Positions 25,543 through 33,708 of a stretch of 35,417 nt of DNA are shown here, one piece after another. The stretch is from Subtercola sp. Z020 (GTDB lineage: Bacteria; Actinomycetota; Actinomycetes; Actinomycetales; Microbacteriaceae). The number at the start of each line of letters is the position of its first letter. Within the stretch, counting starts at the first letter, position 1. The DNA lies in the NCBI RefSeq assembly GCF_002931235.1, contig NZ_PSTT01000029.1:1-35417 (forward strand). The letters are read 5' to 3'. The position numbers and the translations under genes were made by a program. The notes under the pieces were generated by a model. It was given only the letters and a program-made list of their open reading frames with translations, was not told where the DNA came from and ran no database searches.

Positions 25543-26050
25543 GGGGCTTGAGGGGGTCGGAGATGTCGGCGACGGTGGCCGTGAGCGAGGCGAGCAGGGG
25601 ATCGGCGTCGGCGAAGAGGGAGTAGCCGTGCTCACCGGCGCCGAGCGCGACGCGTCTGCCGGTCATCCGTTCGTCGGCGAAGACGGGCAGGGCGGTGCTG
25701 CTGCCGAGCGGGGTGATCGTGCCGCGTTCGTAGCCGGTCGCCTCGAGCGCCGCCTCGGGCGAGGGCAGCGAGAGCTTGTTCACGCCGACGAGGGCGCGGA
25801 GCTTCGACCAGCTGATCTGCCGGTCGCCGGGGATGAGCGCGAACAGGTAATCGCCGTCGTGCCGCTTCACGACGAGCGACTTCACGATGTCGGAGGGCTG
25901 GACCCCGAGCAGGGCGGCGGCGCTCTCAAGGCTGTCGGCGGCCGGCCGTTCGACGATCTCGATGTCGAGGCCGCGCTGCCGGGCATCCAGAGCCACCCGT
26001 TCGCGGCCGGCGGGCGTGCGGCTGTCTGCGGTCGTGCTGTCATCACTCAT
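25535..26050 (-). CDS. YbaK/EbsC-family aminoacyl-tRNA deacylase
   Basis: This is a 171-residue YbaK-type editing domain. Family features are the N-terminal helix SLESAAALLGVQPSDIVKSLVVK with the conserved lysine, YLFALIPGDRQISWSKLRALVGV, and the glycine loop ALEATGYERGTITPLGS. YbaK proteins remove cysteine from Cys-tRNA(Pro) in trans; relatives clear other mischarged tRNAs, so specificity is uncertain. The ATG at 26050 is chosen because translation from the upstream ATG would run into the divergent frnE gene. It shares a 58-bp divergent promoter region with frnE; TTAGAT lies 6 nt upstream as a weak -10. Confidence 0.88.
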   Translation of the reverse strand: MSDDSTTADSRTPAGRERVALDARQRGLDIEIVERPAADSLESAAALLGVQPSDIVKSLVVKRHDGDYLFALIPGDRQISWSKLRALVGVNKLSLPSPEAALEATGYERGTITPLGSSTALPVFADERMTGRRVALGAGEHGYSLFADADPLLASLTATVADISDPLKPRA

Positions 26051-26077
26051 GCCACCATCTAACCGCGCCGGCGGGAA

Positions 26078-26083
26078 TAGCCT
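26078..26083 (+). promoter_or_regulatory. -10 candidate for the frnE-like gene
   Basis: TAGCCT, identical to the leuA leader -10, lies 25 nt before the ATG, giving a leader of about 19 nt. No clear ribosome binding site is visible in it. Confidence 0.4.
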
Positions 26084-26108
26084 TCCCTGTTGGCCCGTTG
26101 GCTGTGAC

Positions 26109-26801
26109 ATGAGTGATTCCCTCGCCGCCGCGCCCCTGAAGATCGACATCTGGAGCGACATCGCCTGCCCGTGGTGCTACATCGGCAAGCGCAAACTCGA
26201 GAACGGCATCGCGGCGTATCGCGAGGCCGCCTCGGGCGACGCCCTCGACATCGAGGTGGAGTACCACAGCTTCGAACTCTCGCCCGATACCCCCGTCGAC
26301 TTCGAGGGCGGCATGGTCGACTATCTGGCGAAGCACAAAGGCATCTCGCCCGAGCAGGCCGCCGGCATGATCGACCGGGTGATCGGCATCGCTTCAGACG
26401 TGGGCCTCGACTACGACTACGACGCCCTGCAGCACACGAACACCGTCAAGGCGCACCAGCTGCTGCACTACGCGAAGGCGCACGGCGTGCAGCTCGAGGC
26501 GAAGGAGCGCCTGCTGAAGGCGTACTTCGTCGAGGGGCGGCACGTGGGGCGGGTCGACGACCTCGCCGACCTAGCGGCAGAGATCGGTCTCGACCGGGAT
26601 GATGTGCTTCGCTCGCTCGGTGCAGACGAATACCTGTCGGCTGTTCGGGCCGACCAGGCGCAGGCCGTGGAGTACGGCATCCAGGGCGTTCCGTTCTTCG
26701 TCTTCGACGAGAAGTACGGGGTTTCGGGGGCGCAGGAGGCCGCGGTGTTCGCCGAGCTGCTGGGGCAGCTCACGGCGGAGCGCAGCGGGGTGCCGGCATG
26801 A
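26109..26801 (+). CDS. DsbA family oxidoreductase, FrnE type
   Basis: This is a 230-residue thioredoxin-fold protein with a large helical insertion. The active site is C20-P-W-C23 in IWSDIACPWCYIGKRKLE, and the cis-proline loop is QGVPFFVFDEKYGVSGAQ near 196-213. FrnE proteins are cytoplasmic disulfide isomerase/oxidoreductases, linked to oxidative stress tolerance in Deinococcus and named for a polyketide pathway in Streptomyces. No signal peptide is present. Its stop overlaps by 4 bp with a tiny gene encoding a peptide with two cysteines, which may be a partner. The ATG at 26109 fits the conserved start of the first strand. Confidence 0.92.
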   Translation: MSDSLAAAPLKIDIWSDIACPWCYIGKRKLENGIAAYREAASGDALDIEVEYHSFELSPDTPVDFEGGMVDYLAKHKGISPEQAAGMIDRVIGIASDVGLDYDYDALQHTNTVKAHQLLHYAKAHGVQLEAKERLLKAYFVEGRHVGRVDDLADLAAEIGLDRDDVLRSLGADEYLSAVRADQAQAVEYGIQGVPFFVFDEKYGVSGAQEAAVFAELLGQLTAERSGVPA

Positions 26802-26986
26802 CAGACGACGCGCCCGGTCGGGCGGCCCTCGTCTCTCCCGTGCTGACCCTGCTCGGCGGGGTGAGCCCGAGCGGAATGGTGTGCGACGTGAACGGCGTGT
26901 GTGCACCCGTCGACGCGACGGGTCGTGACGGGTCACCCGCAGACCGCTCCTCCACAGACGACTCCTCCACAGACGGCGAGAAGTAG
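26798..26986 (+). CDS. Small two-cysteine protein of unknown function
   Basis: This is a 62-residue protein I do not recognise. A hydrophobic stretch (AALVSPVLTLLGGV) is followed by GMVCDVNGVCAPVD with two cysteines five residues apart (C29 and C35, approximate), then a hydrophilic S/T/D tail with a 5-codon duplication (SSTDD, SSTDG; DNA copies at 26947 and 26962). The ATG overlaps the frnE-like stop (ATGA), so the two are coupled. A Cys-x5-Cys pair next to a CPWC oxidoreductase suggests a redox substrate, regulator or metal-binding peptide; this is only context. It could also be a bacteriocin-like or signalling peptide. Confidence 0.6.
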   Translation: MTDDAPGRAALVSPVLTLLGGVSPSGMVCDVNGVCAPVDATGRDGSPADRSSTDDSSTDGEK

Positions 26987-27049
26987 CAGTTCTCCACGGT
27001 TCCTGCCCATCGGGCGTTCGCTCTCGCATTGTCTGGGAGAATTGACCCA

Positions 27050-28240
27050 ATGTCTGCTTCAGCCTCCACCGCCACCAGGCGCCCGCTCTCCATCGGCCCG
27101 ATCGCCCTCGACGTGCCCGTCGTTCTCGCGCCCATGGCGGGCATCACCAACACCGCCTACCGGCGGCTCTGCCGGGAGTACGGTGCCGGCCTGTATGTGA
27201 GCGAGATGATCACGTCGCGTGCGCTCGTCGAGCGCACACCCGAGTCGATGCGCCTCATCACGCACCACCCCTCAGAGACCACCCGCTCGATCCAGCTCTA
27301 CGGGGTCGACCCGAAGACCATGCGCGAGGCGGTCACGATGCTGGTCGCCGAAGACCGCGCCGACCACATCGACATGAACTTCGGCTGTCCGGTGCCGAAG
27401 GTCACCCGGCGCGGCGGGGGCTCGGCCCTGCCGTGGAAGAGCGACCTCTTCCGCTCCATCGTCGAGGCTGCCGTCACGGCCGCCGGTGACATCCCCGTCA
27501 CGGTGAAGATGCGCAAGGGCATCGACGACGCGCATCTGACGTACCTCGAGGCCGCGCGGGCGGCCGAGGGCGCGGGGGTCGCGTCCATCGCCCTGCACGC
27601 GCGCACGGCCGCCGACTTCTACTCCGGGCAGGCCGACTGGTCGGCCATCGCGAAGCTCAAAGAGACCGTCACGAGCGTTCCCGTGCTCGGCAACGGCGAC
27701 ATCTGGTCGGCCGACGACGCGCTCCGCATGGTCGACGAGACCGGCTGCGACGGGGTCGTCGTCGGGCGGGGCTGCCTCGGCCGGCCCTGGCTGTTCGGCG
27801 ACCTGGCCGCGGCCTTCCGCGCCCGGAACGGGGAGATCAGCGATGAAGAGGCCCTGGCGGCCCGCGCCCATCCTCCGCTCGGCCAGGTGGCCGCGGCCCT
27901 CCGCCGGCACACCGTTCTGCTCGCCGAGTTCTTCGACAGCGAAGAGCACGCCTGCCGCGACATCCGCAAGCACGTCGCGTGGTACTTCAAGGGGTACCCG
28001 GTCGGTCACGAGGTGCGCTCGTCGCTCGCGATGGTCACCTCGCTCGCCGAGATGGATGATCTGCTCGGCACCCTCGACCCCGAGCTGCCCTATCCCGGCG
28101 TCGACGCCGAGGGGCCCCGCGGCCGGGCCGGTCGGCCGAAGAAGCCGACACTGCCCGACGGCTGGCTGGCATCGCGCACGCTCGACACGCCCGGCCTCCG
28201 CGAGCTCGCCGGTGCGGAGCTGGAGCACAGCGGTGGGTAG
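27050..28240 (+). CDS. dusB: tRNA-dihydrouridine synthase
   Basis: This is a 396-residue Dus enzyme, which uses FMN and NADPH to reduce uridines in the D-loop of tRNA. The barrel starts LDVPVVLAPMAGITNTAYRRLC at about 22-43. The catalytic cysteine is in HIDMNFGCPVPKVTRRGGGSAL, and VTVKMRKGID, IALHARTAADFYSGQADW, VLGNGDIWSADDAL and GVVVGRGCLGRPWLF follow in family order. The C-terminal 90 residues form the helical RNA-binding domain plus a short A/G/R/P tail. ATG at 27050 is set by conservation; both GGGAGA 10 nt upstream and GAGAAT 7 nt upstream could explain its initiation. Its last 8 bp overlap dgt. Symbol dusB follows family usage and was not resolved by phylogeny. Confidence 0.94.
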   Translation: MSASASTATRRPLSIGPIALDVPVVLAPMAGITNTAYRRLCREYGAGLYVSEMITSRALVERTPESMRLITHHPSETTRSIQLYGVDPKTMREAVTMLVAEDRADHIDMNFGCPVPKVTRRGGGSALPWKSDLFRSIVEAAVTAAGDIPVTVKMRKGIDDAHLTYLEAARAAEGAGVASIALHARTAADFYSGQADWSAIAKLKETVTSVPVLGNGDIWSADDALRMVDETGCDGVVVGRGCLGRPWLFGDLAAAFRARNGEISDEEALAARAHPPLGQVAAALRRHTVLLAEFFDSEEHACRDIRKHVAWYFKGYPVGHEVRSSLAMVTSLAEMDDLLGTLDPELPYPGVDAEGPRGRAGRPKKPTLPDGWLASRTLDTPGLRELAGAELEHSGG

Positions 28241-29519
28241 CGCCGAGGGCGTGGCGGCCGCCGCCCTGGCCGACGGGTACGCCACGTTCGACTCCGAGCG
28301 GCCGCTGCCCGAGGAGCACTACAGTCGGCGCAGCGACTTCGCCCGCGACCGTGCGCGGCTGCTGCACTCCGGTGCCCTGCGGCGGCTCGCCGCCAAGACG
28401 CAGGTGCTGAGCCCCGCTGCCGACCTCGACTTCGCCCGCAACCGCCTCACGCACTCGCTCGAGGTCGCACAGGTCGGCCGGGAGCTTGCGTCGAGCCTCG
28501 GTCTCGATCCCGACGTCGTCGACACCGCCTGCCTCGCGCACGACCTCGGGCACCCGCCGTTCGGCCACAACGGCGAGCGGGCGCTCTCCGAGTGGGCGGC
28601 CGACATCGGCGGCTTCGAAGGCAACGCGCAGAGCCTCCGCATCCTCACCCGCCTCGAGCCGAAGGTCTTCGGGCCGGCCGGCGAGACCTACGGGCTGAAC
28701 CTCACCCGGGCGAGCCTCGACGCGAGCTGCAAGTACCCCTGGTCGTCAGACGAAGCGGTCACCGACGCCAGCGGTCGCCAGAAGTTCGGCGTGTACGCCG
28801 ACGACGTCGCGGTGTTCAGCTGGCTGCGCCAGGGAGCCCCGGCGGGGGTGCTCTGCGTCGAGGCGCAGGTGATGGATCTCTCCGACGACATCGCCTACTC
28901 CGTGCACGACTTCGAAGACGCGGTACTGAACGGGTACGTCGACGTGCCTGCTCTCGGCAGCCGGGTCGACCACGACGCCCTCGTCACCGCCATGCACTCC
29001 TGGGTCGGCGGTTCGTTCAGCCACGCAGAGCTAATCGCCGCCTTCGACCGCCTCGACTCGCTCGACGTGTGGATGGATGCGTGGGACGGCAGCCGCGCCG
29101 CGCAGGCGCGGTTGAAGAACCTCACCAGCCAGCTGATCGGTCGTTTTGCTGGCGCGGCCACCCAGGCGACCCGCGAGGCCTTCCCGGCCGACCGACTGAT
29201 CCGGTACAACGCCGATGTGGTCGTGCCGCGCACCGTCGCCGCCGAGATCGCCGTGCTCAAGGGCATCGTCGCGGCGTTCGTCATGTCGAGCACGAAGCGC
29301 AAGCCGATCTACCGCGCCCAGCGCGCCCTGCTCGTCGAACTCGCCGAGACGCTGCTCGCCTCGGGTGAGCGTCATCTCGAACCGCCGTTCGCGGGCGATT
29401 GGCGGGCCGCAGGCGACGACGGCGAACGCAAGCGCGTCATCGTCGACCAGGTCGCGAGCCTCACCGACCAGTCCGCGCTCACCTGGCACACCCGGCTCAC
29501 GACCCCGGCCGGGAGGTAG
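28233..29519 (+). CDS. dgt: Deoxyguanosinetriphosphate triphosphohydrolase-like protein
   Basis: This is a 428-residue HD-domain dNTP triphosphohydrolase. The metal-binding residues H74 (RLTHSLEVAQ), H103-D104 (LAHDLGHPPFGHNGE) and a downstream Asp (VMDLSDDIAYSVHD) are all present. The enzyme cuts dNTPs to nucleoside and tripolyphosphate and tunes precursor pools for replication. The GTG at 28233 overlaps the dusB stop by 8 bp and leaves the N-terminus FDSERPLPEEHYSRRSDFARDR normal for the family. The position between dusB and dnaG is the usual actinobacterial order. The frame is open further upstream inside dusB, but no family-like sequence is there. Confidence 0.94.
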   Translation: MGSAEGVAAAALADGYATFDSERPLPEEHYSRRSDFARDRARLLHSGALRRLAAKTQVLSPAADLDFARNRLTHSLEVAQVGRELASSLGLDPDVVDTACLAHDLGHPPFGHNGERALSEWAADIGGFEGNAQSLRILTRLEPKVFGPAGETYGLNLTRASLDASCKYPWSSDEAVTDASGRQKFGVYADDVAVFSWLRQGAPAGVLCVEAQVMDLSDDIAYSVHDFEDAVLNGYVDVPALGSRVDHDALVTAMHSWVGGSFSHAELIAAFDRLDSLDVWMDAWDGSRAAQARLKNLTSQLIGRFAGAATQATREAFPADRLIRYNADVVVPRTVAAEIAVLKGIVAAFVMSSTKRKPIYRAQRALLVELAETLLASGERHLEPPFAGDWRAAGDDGERKRVIVDQVASLTDQSALTWHTRLTTPAGR

Positions 29520-29523
29520 ACCC

Positions 29524-31692
29524 GTGGCCGGGCTGATCAGGCGCGCGGACATCGACGAGGTGCGCTCGCGCATCAACATCGCCGATGTGGTGGGGGAGTT
29601 CGTCACCCTGAAGAGCGCCGGCGTCGGCTCCATGAAGGGCCTCTGCCCGTTCCACGACGAGCGGTCGCCGAGCTTCCACGTCAGGCCGCAGGTGGGCTAC
29701 TACCACTGCTTCGGCTGCGGCGAGGGCGGCGACGTGTTCACCTTCCTGCAGAAGATCGACCACGTCACGTTCAGTGAGGCCGTCGAGCGGCTCGCCGCCG
29801 GCATCGGGTTCGAGTTGCACTACGAAGACGGCGGGCAGGCCAGCGACCACAGCAATCGCGCACGCCTGCTCGCCGCCAACGAGGCCGCCAGGGAGTGGTT
29901 CACCGAGCAGCTCATGACGGAGGGTGCGGATGCCGGGCGGCGCTTCCTCGGCGAGCGGGGCTTCGACGCGGCGGCCGCGCAGCGCTTCGGCGTCGGCTAC
30001 GCCCCGCAGGGCTGGGACAATCTCGGCAAGCACCTCCGCGGCCGCGGTTTCACGGCCGAGGAACTGGGCCTGGCCGGGCTCACCAGTGCGGGCGACCGCG
30101 GTTCGTACGACCGCTTCCGCGGCCGGCTCGTCTGGCCGATCCGCGACCAGACCGGGCAGACGGTGGGGTTCGGCGCTCGGCGGCTGTACGACGACGACAA
30201 GGGCCCGAAGTACCTGAACACCCCCGAGACGCCGGTCTACCACAAGTCGCAGGTGCTCTACGGGCTCGACCTGGCCAAGCGCGACATCTCGCGCGGCCGC
30301 CAGGTGGTGGTCGTCGAGGGCTACACCGACGTGATGGCCTGCCACCTCGCGGGCATCACGACAGCCGTCGCCACCTGCGGCACGGCGTTCGGGGTCGAGC
30401 ACATCAAGATCATCCGCCGCATCCTCGGTGACGACACGGTCGGGCTCGGCGAGGTGGTCTTCACCTTCGACCCCGACGCCGCCGGGCAGAAGGCGGCGCT
30501 GCGGGCGTTCAGCGAAGAGCAGCGCTTCGAAGCCCAGACCTATGTCGCGGTCGCTCCCGACGGACTCGACCCCTGCGACCTGCGGCTCAGCCGGGGCGAC
30601 GACGCCGTTCGGCGGCTCATCTCCTCGAAGAAGCCGATGTTCGAGTTCGCCATCCGCCAGAAGCTCTCGAACTACGACCTCAACACCGTCGAGGGTCGCG
30701 CGGCGGGGCTCCGCGAGGCGGCGCCGATCGTCGCCGACATCCGTGACCCTGCGCTTCGGCCGGGGTACACCCGCGAGCTCGCCGGCTTCCTCGGCATCGA
30801 CCTCGCCGAGGCGACCCGTGCCGTCGATGCGGCCCGCCGGTCGGGGTCGAGTGCGGGCAACCCGGGCGGCTCCGGTGGCTCGGGCGACCGGCCGCAGCGG
30901 GGTGCGCAGCGTGACCAGAGCCGCGACAACCGGCAGCAGCCCGCCGGTCAGGGCGGCAACGCGCCCCGGCACGCCGAGACAGGCCAGCAGGAGCGCCTCG
31001 GCCAGTACGGCCGACCGAACGGCTCGGCGCCCGGGTCGCAGGCCGGAGCCCCGGCCGGTGCTGCTCAGCCGGGCCCCGGAGTGCAGCAGGGTGGCACGCA
31101 GCAGGGCCAGCCCTACCAGGGCGGCACGCAACAGGGCCAGCCCTACCAGGGTGGCACGCAGCAGGGCGGCACGCAGCTGCCGCAGCAGGGGCAACCGCAG
31201 CCGCAGCAGGTGCCCTCCGTCTCGCTCACGCAGCTGCCGAGCACCACCGCCGTGCGGCTCGAACGCGATGCGCTGATGGCGATGCTGCAGTACCCGAAGG
31301 TCGTGGGGCGCGAACTGCTGGCCCGGGCCTCCGTCGTCGGCTTCAGCGACCCGTCGCTCGCGGCGGTGCGGAGCGCCATCGCGGCATCCATCGACGACTA
31401 CGAACGCCCCGACTGGGTCGCCGTCATCGTTGCGGCCGTCGGCCCGCAGTACGTGATGCTCGTCGAGCAGCTCGCCGTCGCCCCGGTGCCCGAGCGGCCC
31501 GAGCGCGAACTCGACGTCTACCTCCGGCGCGTCACGTCGTCGCTCATCGAGAGGCATCTGGTTCGTCGCAAGGAGGAGGTGCTCGGCCGTCTGCAGCGCA
31601 CCGACGCCACAGAGAAGCCCGACGAATACCGCTCGCTGCAGCGCGAGCTGGTACAGCTCGAAGCTGAGCGGCGTGCCATCCACGCCGACTGA
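29524..31692 (+). CDS. dnaG: DNA primase
   Basis: This is a 722-residue DnaG, which makes RNA primers at the replication fork. The zinc domain has C41, H44, C62 and C65 (LCPFHDERSP...YYHCFGCGEGG). The catalytic core carries FRGRLVWPIRDQTGQTVGFGAR, and the TOPRIM domain has VVVVEGYTDVMA and VFTFDPDAAGQKAA. The C-terminal helicase-interacting domain covers about 570-722. Between core and C-terminus lies an unusual linker of about 125 residues (439-565) made of G, Q, P, S and A, including GGTQQGQPYQ repeated; known primases have much shorter linkers. GTG at 29524 follows GGGAGG (29511-29516) at 7 nt and lies 4 nt after dgt. The end of the gene is tandemly duplicated. Confidence 0.96.
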   Translation: MAGLIRRADIDEVRSRINIADVVGEFVTLKSAGVGSMKGLCPFHDERSPSFHVRPQVGYYHCFGCGEGGDVFTFLQKIDHVTFSEAVERLAAGIGFELHYEDGGQASDHSNRARLLAANEAAREWFTEQLMTEGADAGRRFLGERGFDAAAAQRFGVGYAPQGWDNLGKHLRGRGFTAEELGLAGLTSAGDRGSYDRFRGRLVWPIRDQTGQTVGFGARRLYDDDKGPKYLNTPETPVYHKSQVLYGLDLAKRDISRGRQVVVVEGYTDVMACHLAGITTAVATCGTAFGVEHIKIIRRILGDDTVGLGEVVFTFDPDAAGQKAALRAFSEEQRFEAQTYVAVAPDGLDPCDLRLSRGDDAVRRLISSKKPMFEFAIRQKLSNYDLNTVEGRAAGLREAAPIVADIRDPALRPGYTRELAGFLGIDLAEATRAVDAARRSGSSAGNPGGSGGSGDRPQRGAQRDQSRDNRQQPAGQGGNAPRHAETGQQERLGQYGRPNGSAPGSQAGAPAGAAQPGPGVQQGGTQQGQPYQGGTQQGQPYQGGTQQGGTQLPQQGQPQPQQVPSVSLTQLPSTTAVRLERDALMAMLQYPKVVGRELLARASVVGFSDPSLAAVRSAIAASIDDYERPDWVAVIVAAVGPQYVMLVEQLAVAPVPERPERELDVYLRRVTSSLIERHLVRRKEEVLGRLQRTDATEKPDEYRSLQRELVQLEAERRAIHAD
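31090..31176 (+). repeat. 30-bp coding tandem repeat in dnaG linker
   Basis: Two exact decapeptide units GGTQQGQPYQ (31090-31119 and 31120-31149) are followed by the truncated units GGTQQ and GGTQ to 31176. The DNA copies differ at only a few wobble bases, so the expansion looks recent. Confidence 0.85.
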
Positions 31693-31722
31693 GCGGCGCG
31701 CCCATCCACCCCGACTGAGCGG
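31676..31722 (+). repeat. 21-bp duplication across the dnaG stop codon
   Basis: A 21-bp segment at 31676-31696, containing the last Asp codon and the TGA stop (CGACTGAGCGG), recurs at 31702-31722 with a single mismatch. GAGCGGTTA and GAGCCGTTA just after form a further weak repeat before the ABC gene promoter. Confidence 0.8.
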
Positions 31723-31741
31723 TTACGGCCGACGGAGCCGT

Positions 31742-31747
31742 TAAGCT
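31742..31747 (+). promoter_or_regulatory. -10 box of leaderless ABC ATPase mRNA
   Basis: TAAGCT is a TANNNT hexamer with a 7-nt gap (CGCTGAC) to the ATG at 31755. No ribosome binding site is present in between. Confidence 0.6.
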
Positions 31748-31754
31748 CGCTGAC

Positions 31755-32567
31755 ATGAGTGAGCCCGTTCTGCTCGCGTCCGACGTGACGATCGAGTACC
31801 CCGCCCACAGCGTGAGCGCCGCCCACACCGCCGTGCGCGGCGTGAGCCTCCGCATCGAACCCGGCGAGATCGTCGGCCTGGTGGGTTCGAGCGGGTCGGG
31901 CAAGTCCACCTTCGCCCACGTCGCCTCCGGTCTCGCGGGCGTCAAGTCCGCAGGCGCCAACCCGCGGGTGACCGGGGGAGGCTTCCGGGTTCTCGGTTTC
32001 GACCTGCGCAAAGGCGTGCGCGGCCGCCGCTTCAACCGCCTCACCTTCGGCGTCGGCTACCTGCCGCAGAGCACGGGCAGCGACTTCGCCCCGAACCTGA
32101 CCGTCGCCGAGCTCGTCGCCGAACCGATCTTCTCCCGCGACAAGCGGTTCGACGAGAAGGTCGCCAGCCTCCGCGTCGCCACGCTTCTGGATGCCCTGCT
32201 GCTGCCGGTCGGAACCGCCCGCAAGCTCCCGCACGAACTCTCGAGCGGGCAACGCCAGCGCGTCGCGATCGCCCGGTCGCTCATCCTCGATCCCGTCTTC
32301 CTCGTCGCCGACGAGCCCACGGCGGGCGTCGACGTCTCCATCCGCGGCCCGATCATCGACGTCATCGTGCAGATGCAGCGGGAACGCGGCGCGACGGCTC
32401 TCATCGTGAGCCACGACCTCGAGGTGCTCCGTCGCTCCGTCGATCGCATCGTCGTGCTGCACGAGGGCGTCGTCGTCGGCGTCGGTACGATCGACGAGGT
32501 GCTCTCCGATCCGCGGCACCCCTACGTCGCCGGCCTCGCGAAATCGCTCGGCACCCGCGAACCCTGA
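31755..32567 (+). CDS. ABC transporter ATP-binding protein, oligopeptide/nickel type
   Basis: This is a 270-residue ABC ATPase most like the DppD/OppD/NikD group. Walker A is GSSGSGKST at about 44-52, the Q-loop is YLPQSTGSDF, the signature is LSSGQRQRVAIARSL, Walker B is VFLVADEPTAGVD, the H-loop is LIVSHD, and the end has DPRHPYVAGLAKS, the HPYT-like element typical of peptide importers. The signature has SSGQRQR where LSGGQ is usual. No permease, binding protein or second ATPase lies nearby, so it is an orphan subunit or has a partner elsewhere. The 2-hydroxyacid dehydrogenase gene follows after 20 bp and may be co-transcribed. The ATG follows a TAAGCT box by 7 nt. Confidence 0.88.
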   Translation: MSEPVLLASDVTIEYPAHSVSAAHTAVRGVSLRIEPGEIVGLVGSSGSGKSTFAHVASGLAGVKSAGANPRVTGGGFRVLGFDLRKGVRGRRFNRLTFGVGYLPQSTGSDFAPNLTVAELVAEPIFSRDKRFDEKVASLRVATLLDALLLPVGTARKLPHELSSGQRQRVAIARSLILDPVFLVADEPTAGVDVSIRGPIIDVIVQMQRERGATALIVSHDLEVLRRSVDRIVVLHEGVVVGVGTIDEVLSDPRHPYVAGLAKSLGTREP

Positions 32568-32587
32568 CCCCGCACGAAAGGCCGCCG

Positions 32588-33619
32588 ATGAGCACCTCCC
32601 GCTACGACCAGCCCGACACCGCGGGCCACCACGCCGGCCAGCACCGGGCCGTGCTGTCGGGCGAAGTCGCTCCCGTCGCCGACGAGCTGCGACCGACGGC
32701 CGGGCCGATCGCCATCCTGCCGAAGCCCAAACCGCTCTTCGTCGACGCCGTCACCGCGGCCGGGGGAGAGGTCGCCGAGCTCTCGGCCGACACCCGGGGC
32801 CTCGTCTGGTTGACCTCGGAGCGAGCGGCTGATCTCGGCGCGGCTCTCGACGCCAACCCGCAGGTGCAGTGGGTGCAACTGCCCTGGGCCGGCGTCGATG
32901 CGTTCGCCGACCTGCTGCGCTCGCACGACCGCCCGCACCTGCTGTGGACGAGCGCGAAGGGTGCGTACGCCCAGCCGGTGGCCGAACACGCCCTGATGCT
33001 GACCCTCGCCCTGATGCGCCGCATCCCCGAGCGAGTGCGAGCCAGCTCCTGGGCGACGGCCACCGGTGACTCGCTCTACGGTCGCCGGGTCGTCATCGTC
33101 GGTGCGGGGGGTATCGCGGTCGAACTCCTCCGTCTGCTCGCGCCGTTCGACGTGTCGGTGACCATCGTCAGGCGAAGCGCGGCACCGCTGGCGGGAGCCG
33201 ACCGCACCGTGACCAGCGACGACCTCGACGAGGTGCTCGCAGACGCCGACGTCGTGATCGTCGCCGCCGCGATGACCGGGGGAACCCTCCACCTCCTCGG
33301 CGAGAAGCAGTTCGCCCTCATGAAGAAGACGGCCTACCTGGTCAACATCGCGCGCGGCGGCCTCGTCGACACGGATGCCCTCACCGCTGCCCTCGCGAGC
33401 GGCGAGATCGCGGGTGCAGGGCTCGACGTGACCGACCCCGAGCCGCTTCCCGACGGGCATCCGCTCTGGAGCGAGCCGAACGTCATCATCACACCGCACA
33501 GCGCAGACACGCCCGAGATGACCGCGCCCCTGCTGGCCGTCCGCCTCGAACAGAACGTGACGGCCTTCCTCGGCGACGGAGCGTTCGTCGGGGTGGTCGA
33601 TCCGCAGGCCGGGTACTGA
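32588..33619 (+). CDS. D-isomer-specific 2-hydroxyacid dehydrogenase family protein
   Basis: This is a 343-residue NAD-dependent dehydrogenase. The Rossmann site is RVVIVGAGGIAVELLRLL near 171-188; the active-site residues are the Arg of NIARGGLVD, the Glu of DVTDPEPLP and the His of ITPHSAD, all intact. The dinucleotide motif is GAGGIA and not the commoner GxGxIG. The substrate is uncertain: glyoxylate, hydroxypyruvate and other 2-oxoacids are all possible. The first 40 residues are an extension rich in H, Q and A. ATG follows GAAAGG (32575-32580) by 7 nt. The last codons (GGG TAC TGA) are the first unit of a 17-bp tandem array running downstream. Confidence 0.88.
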   Translation: MSTSRYDQPDTAGHHAGQHRAVLSGEVAPVADELRPTAGPIAILPKPKPLFVDAVTAAGGEVAELSADTRGLVWLTSERAADLGAALDANPQVQWVQLPWAGVDAFADLLRSHDRPHLLWTSAKGAYAQPVAEHALMLTLALMRRIPERVRASSWATATGDSLYGRRVVIVGAGGIAVELLRLLAPFDVSVTIVRRSAAPLAGADRTVTSDDLDEVLADADVVIVAAAMTGGTLHLLGEKQFALMKKTAYLVNIARGGLVDTDALTAALASGEIAGAGLDVTDPEPLPDGHPLWSEPNVIITPHSADTPEMTAPLLAVRLEQNVTAFLGDGAFVGVVDPQAGY

Positions 33620-33695
33620 CGCCCGCGGGGTACTGACGTCGGCGGGGTACTGACGCCGACGGGTTGACGACGTCAGCGGGTCACTGGCGCCGCCG
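33611..33695 (+). repeat. Five-unit 17-bp tandem array starting inside the dehydrogenase stop
   Basis: Units begin at 33611, 33628, 33645, 33662 and 33679. The first three share GGGTACTGACG exactly and end in CCCGCG, TCGGCG and CCGACG; units four and five are degenerate (GGTTGACGACGTCAGCG, GGTCACTGGCGCCGCCG). GTCGGCG (33638-33644) can pair with CGCCGAC (33654-33660), so the array may also act as a terminator between the convergent dehydrogenase and azlD genes. Confidence 0.85.
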
Positions 33696-33708
33696 GGGCG
33701 TTCCGGGC

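Noticed and set aside
29497-31683. 728-residue open frame antisense to dnaG
   Set aside because: It mirrors dnaG codons exactly and has no recognisable family.
33611-33695. Possible small CRISPR array
   Set aside because: Units are directly adjacent with no unique spacers and decay with distance; no cas genes nearby.
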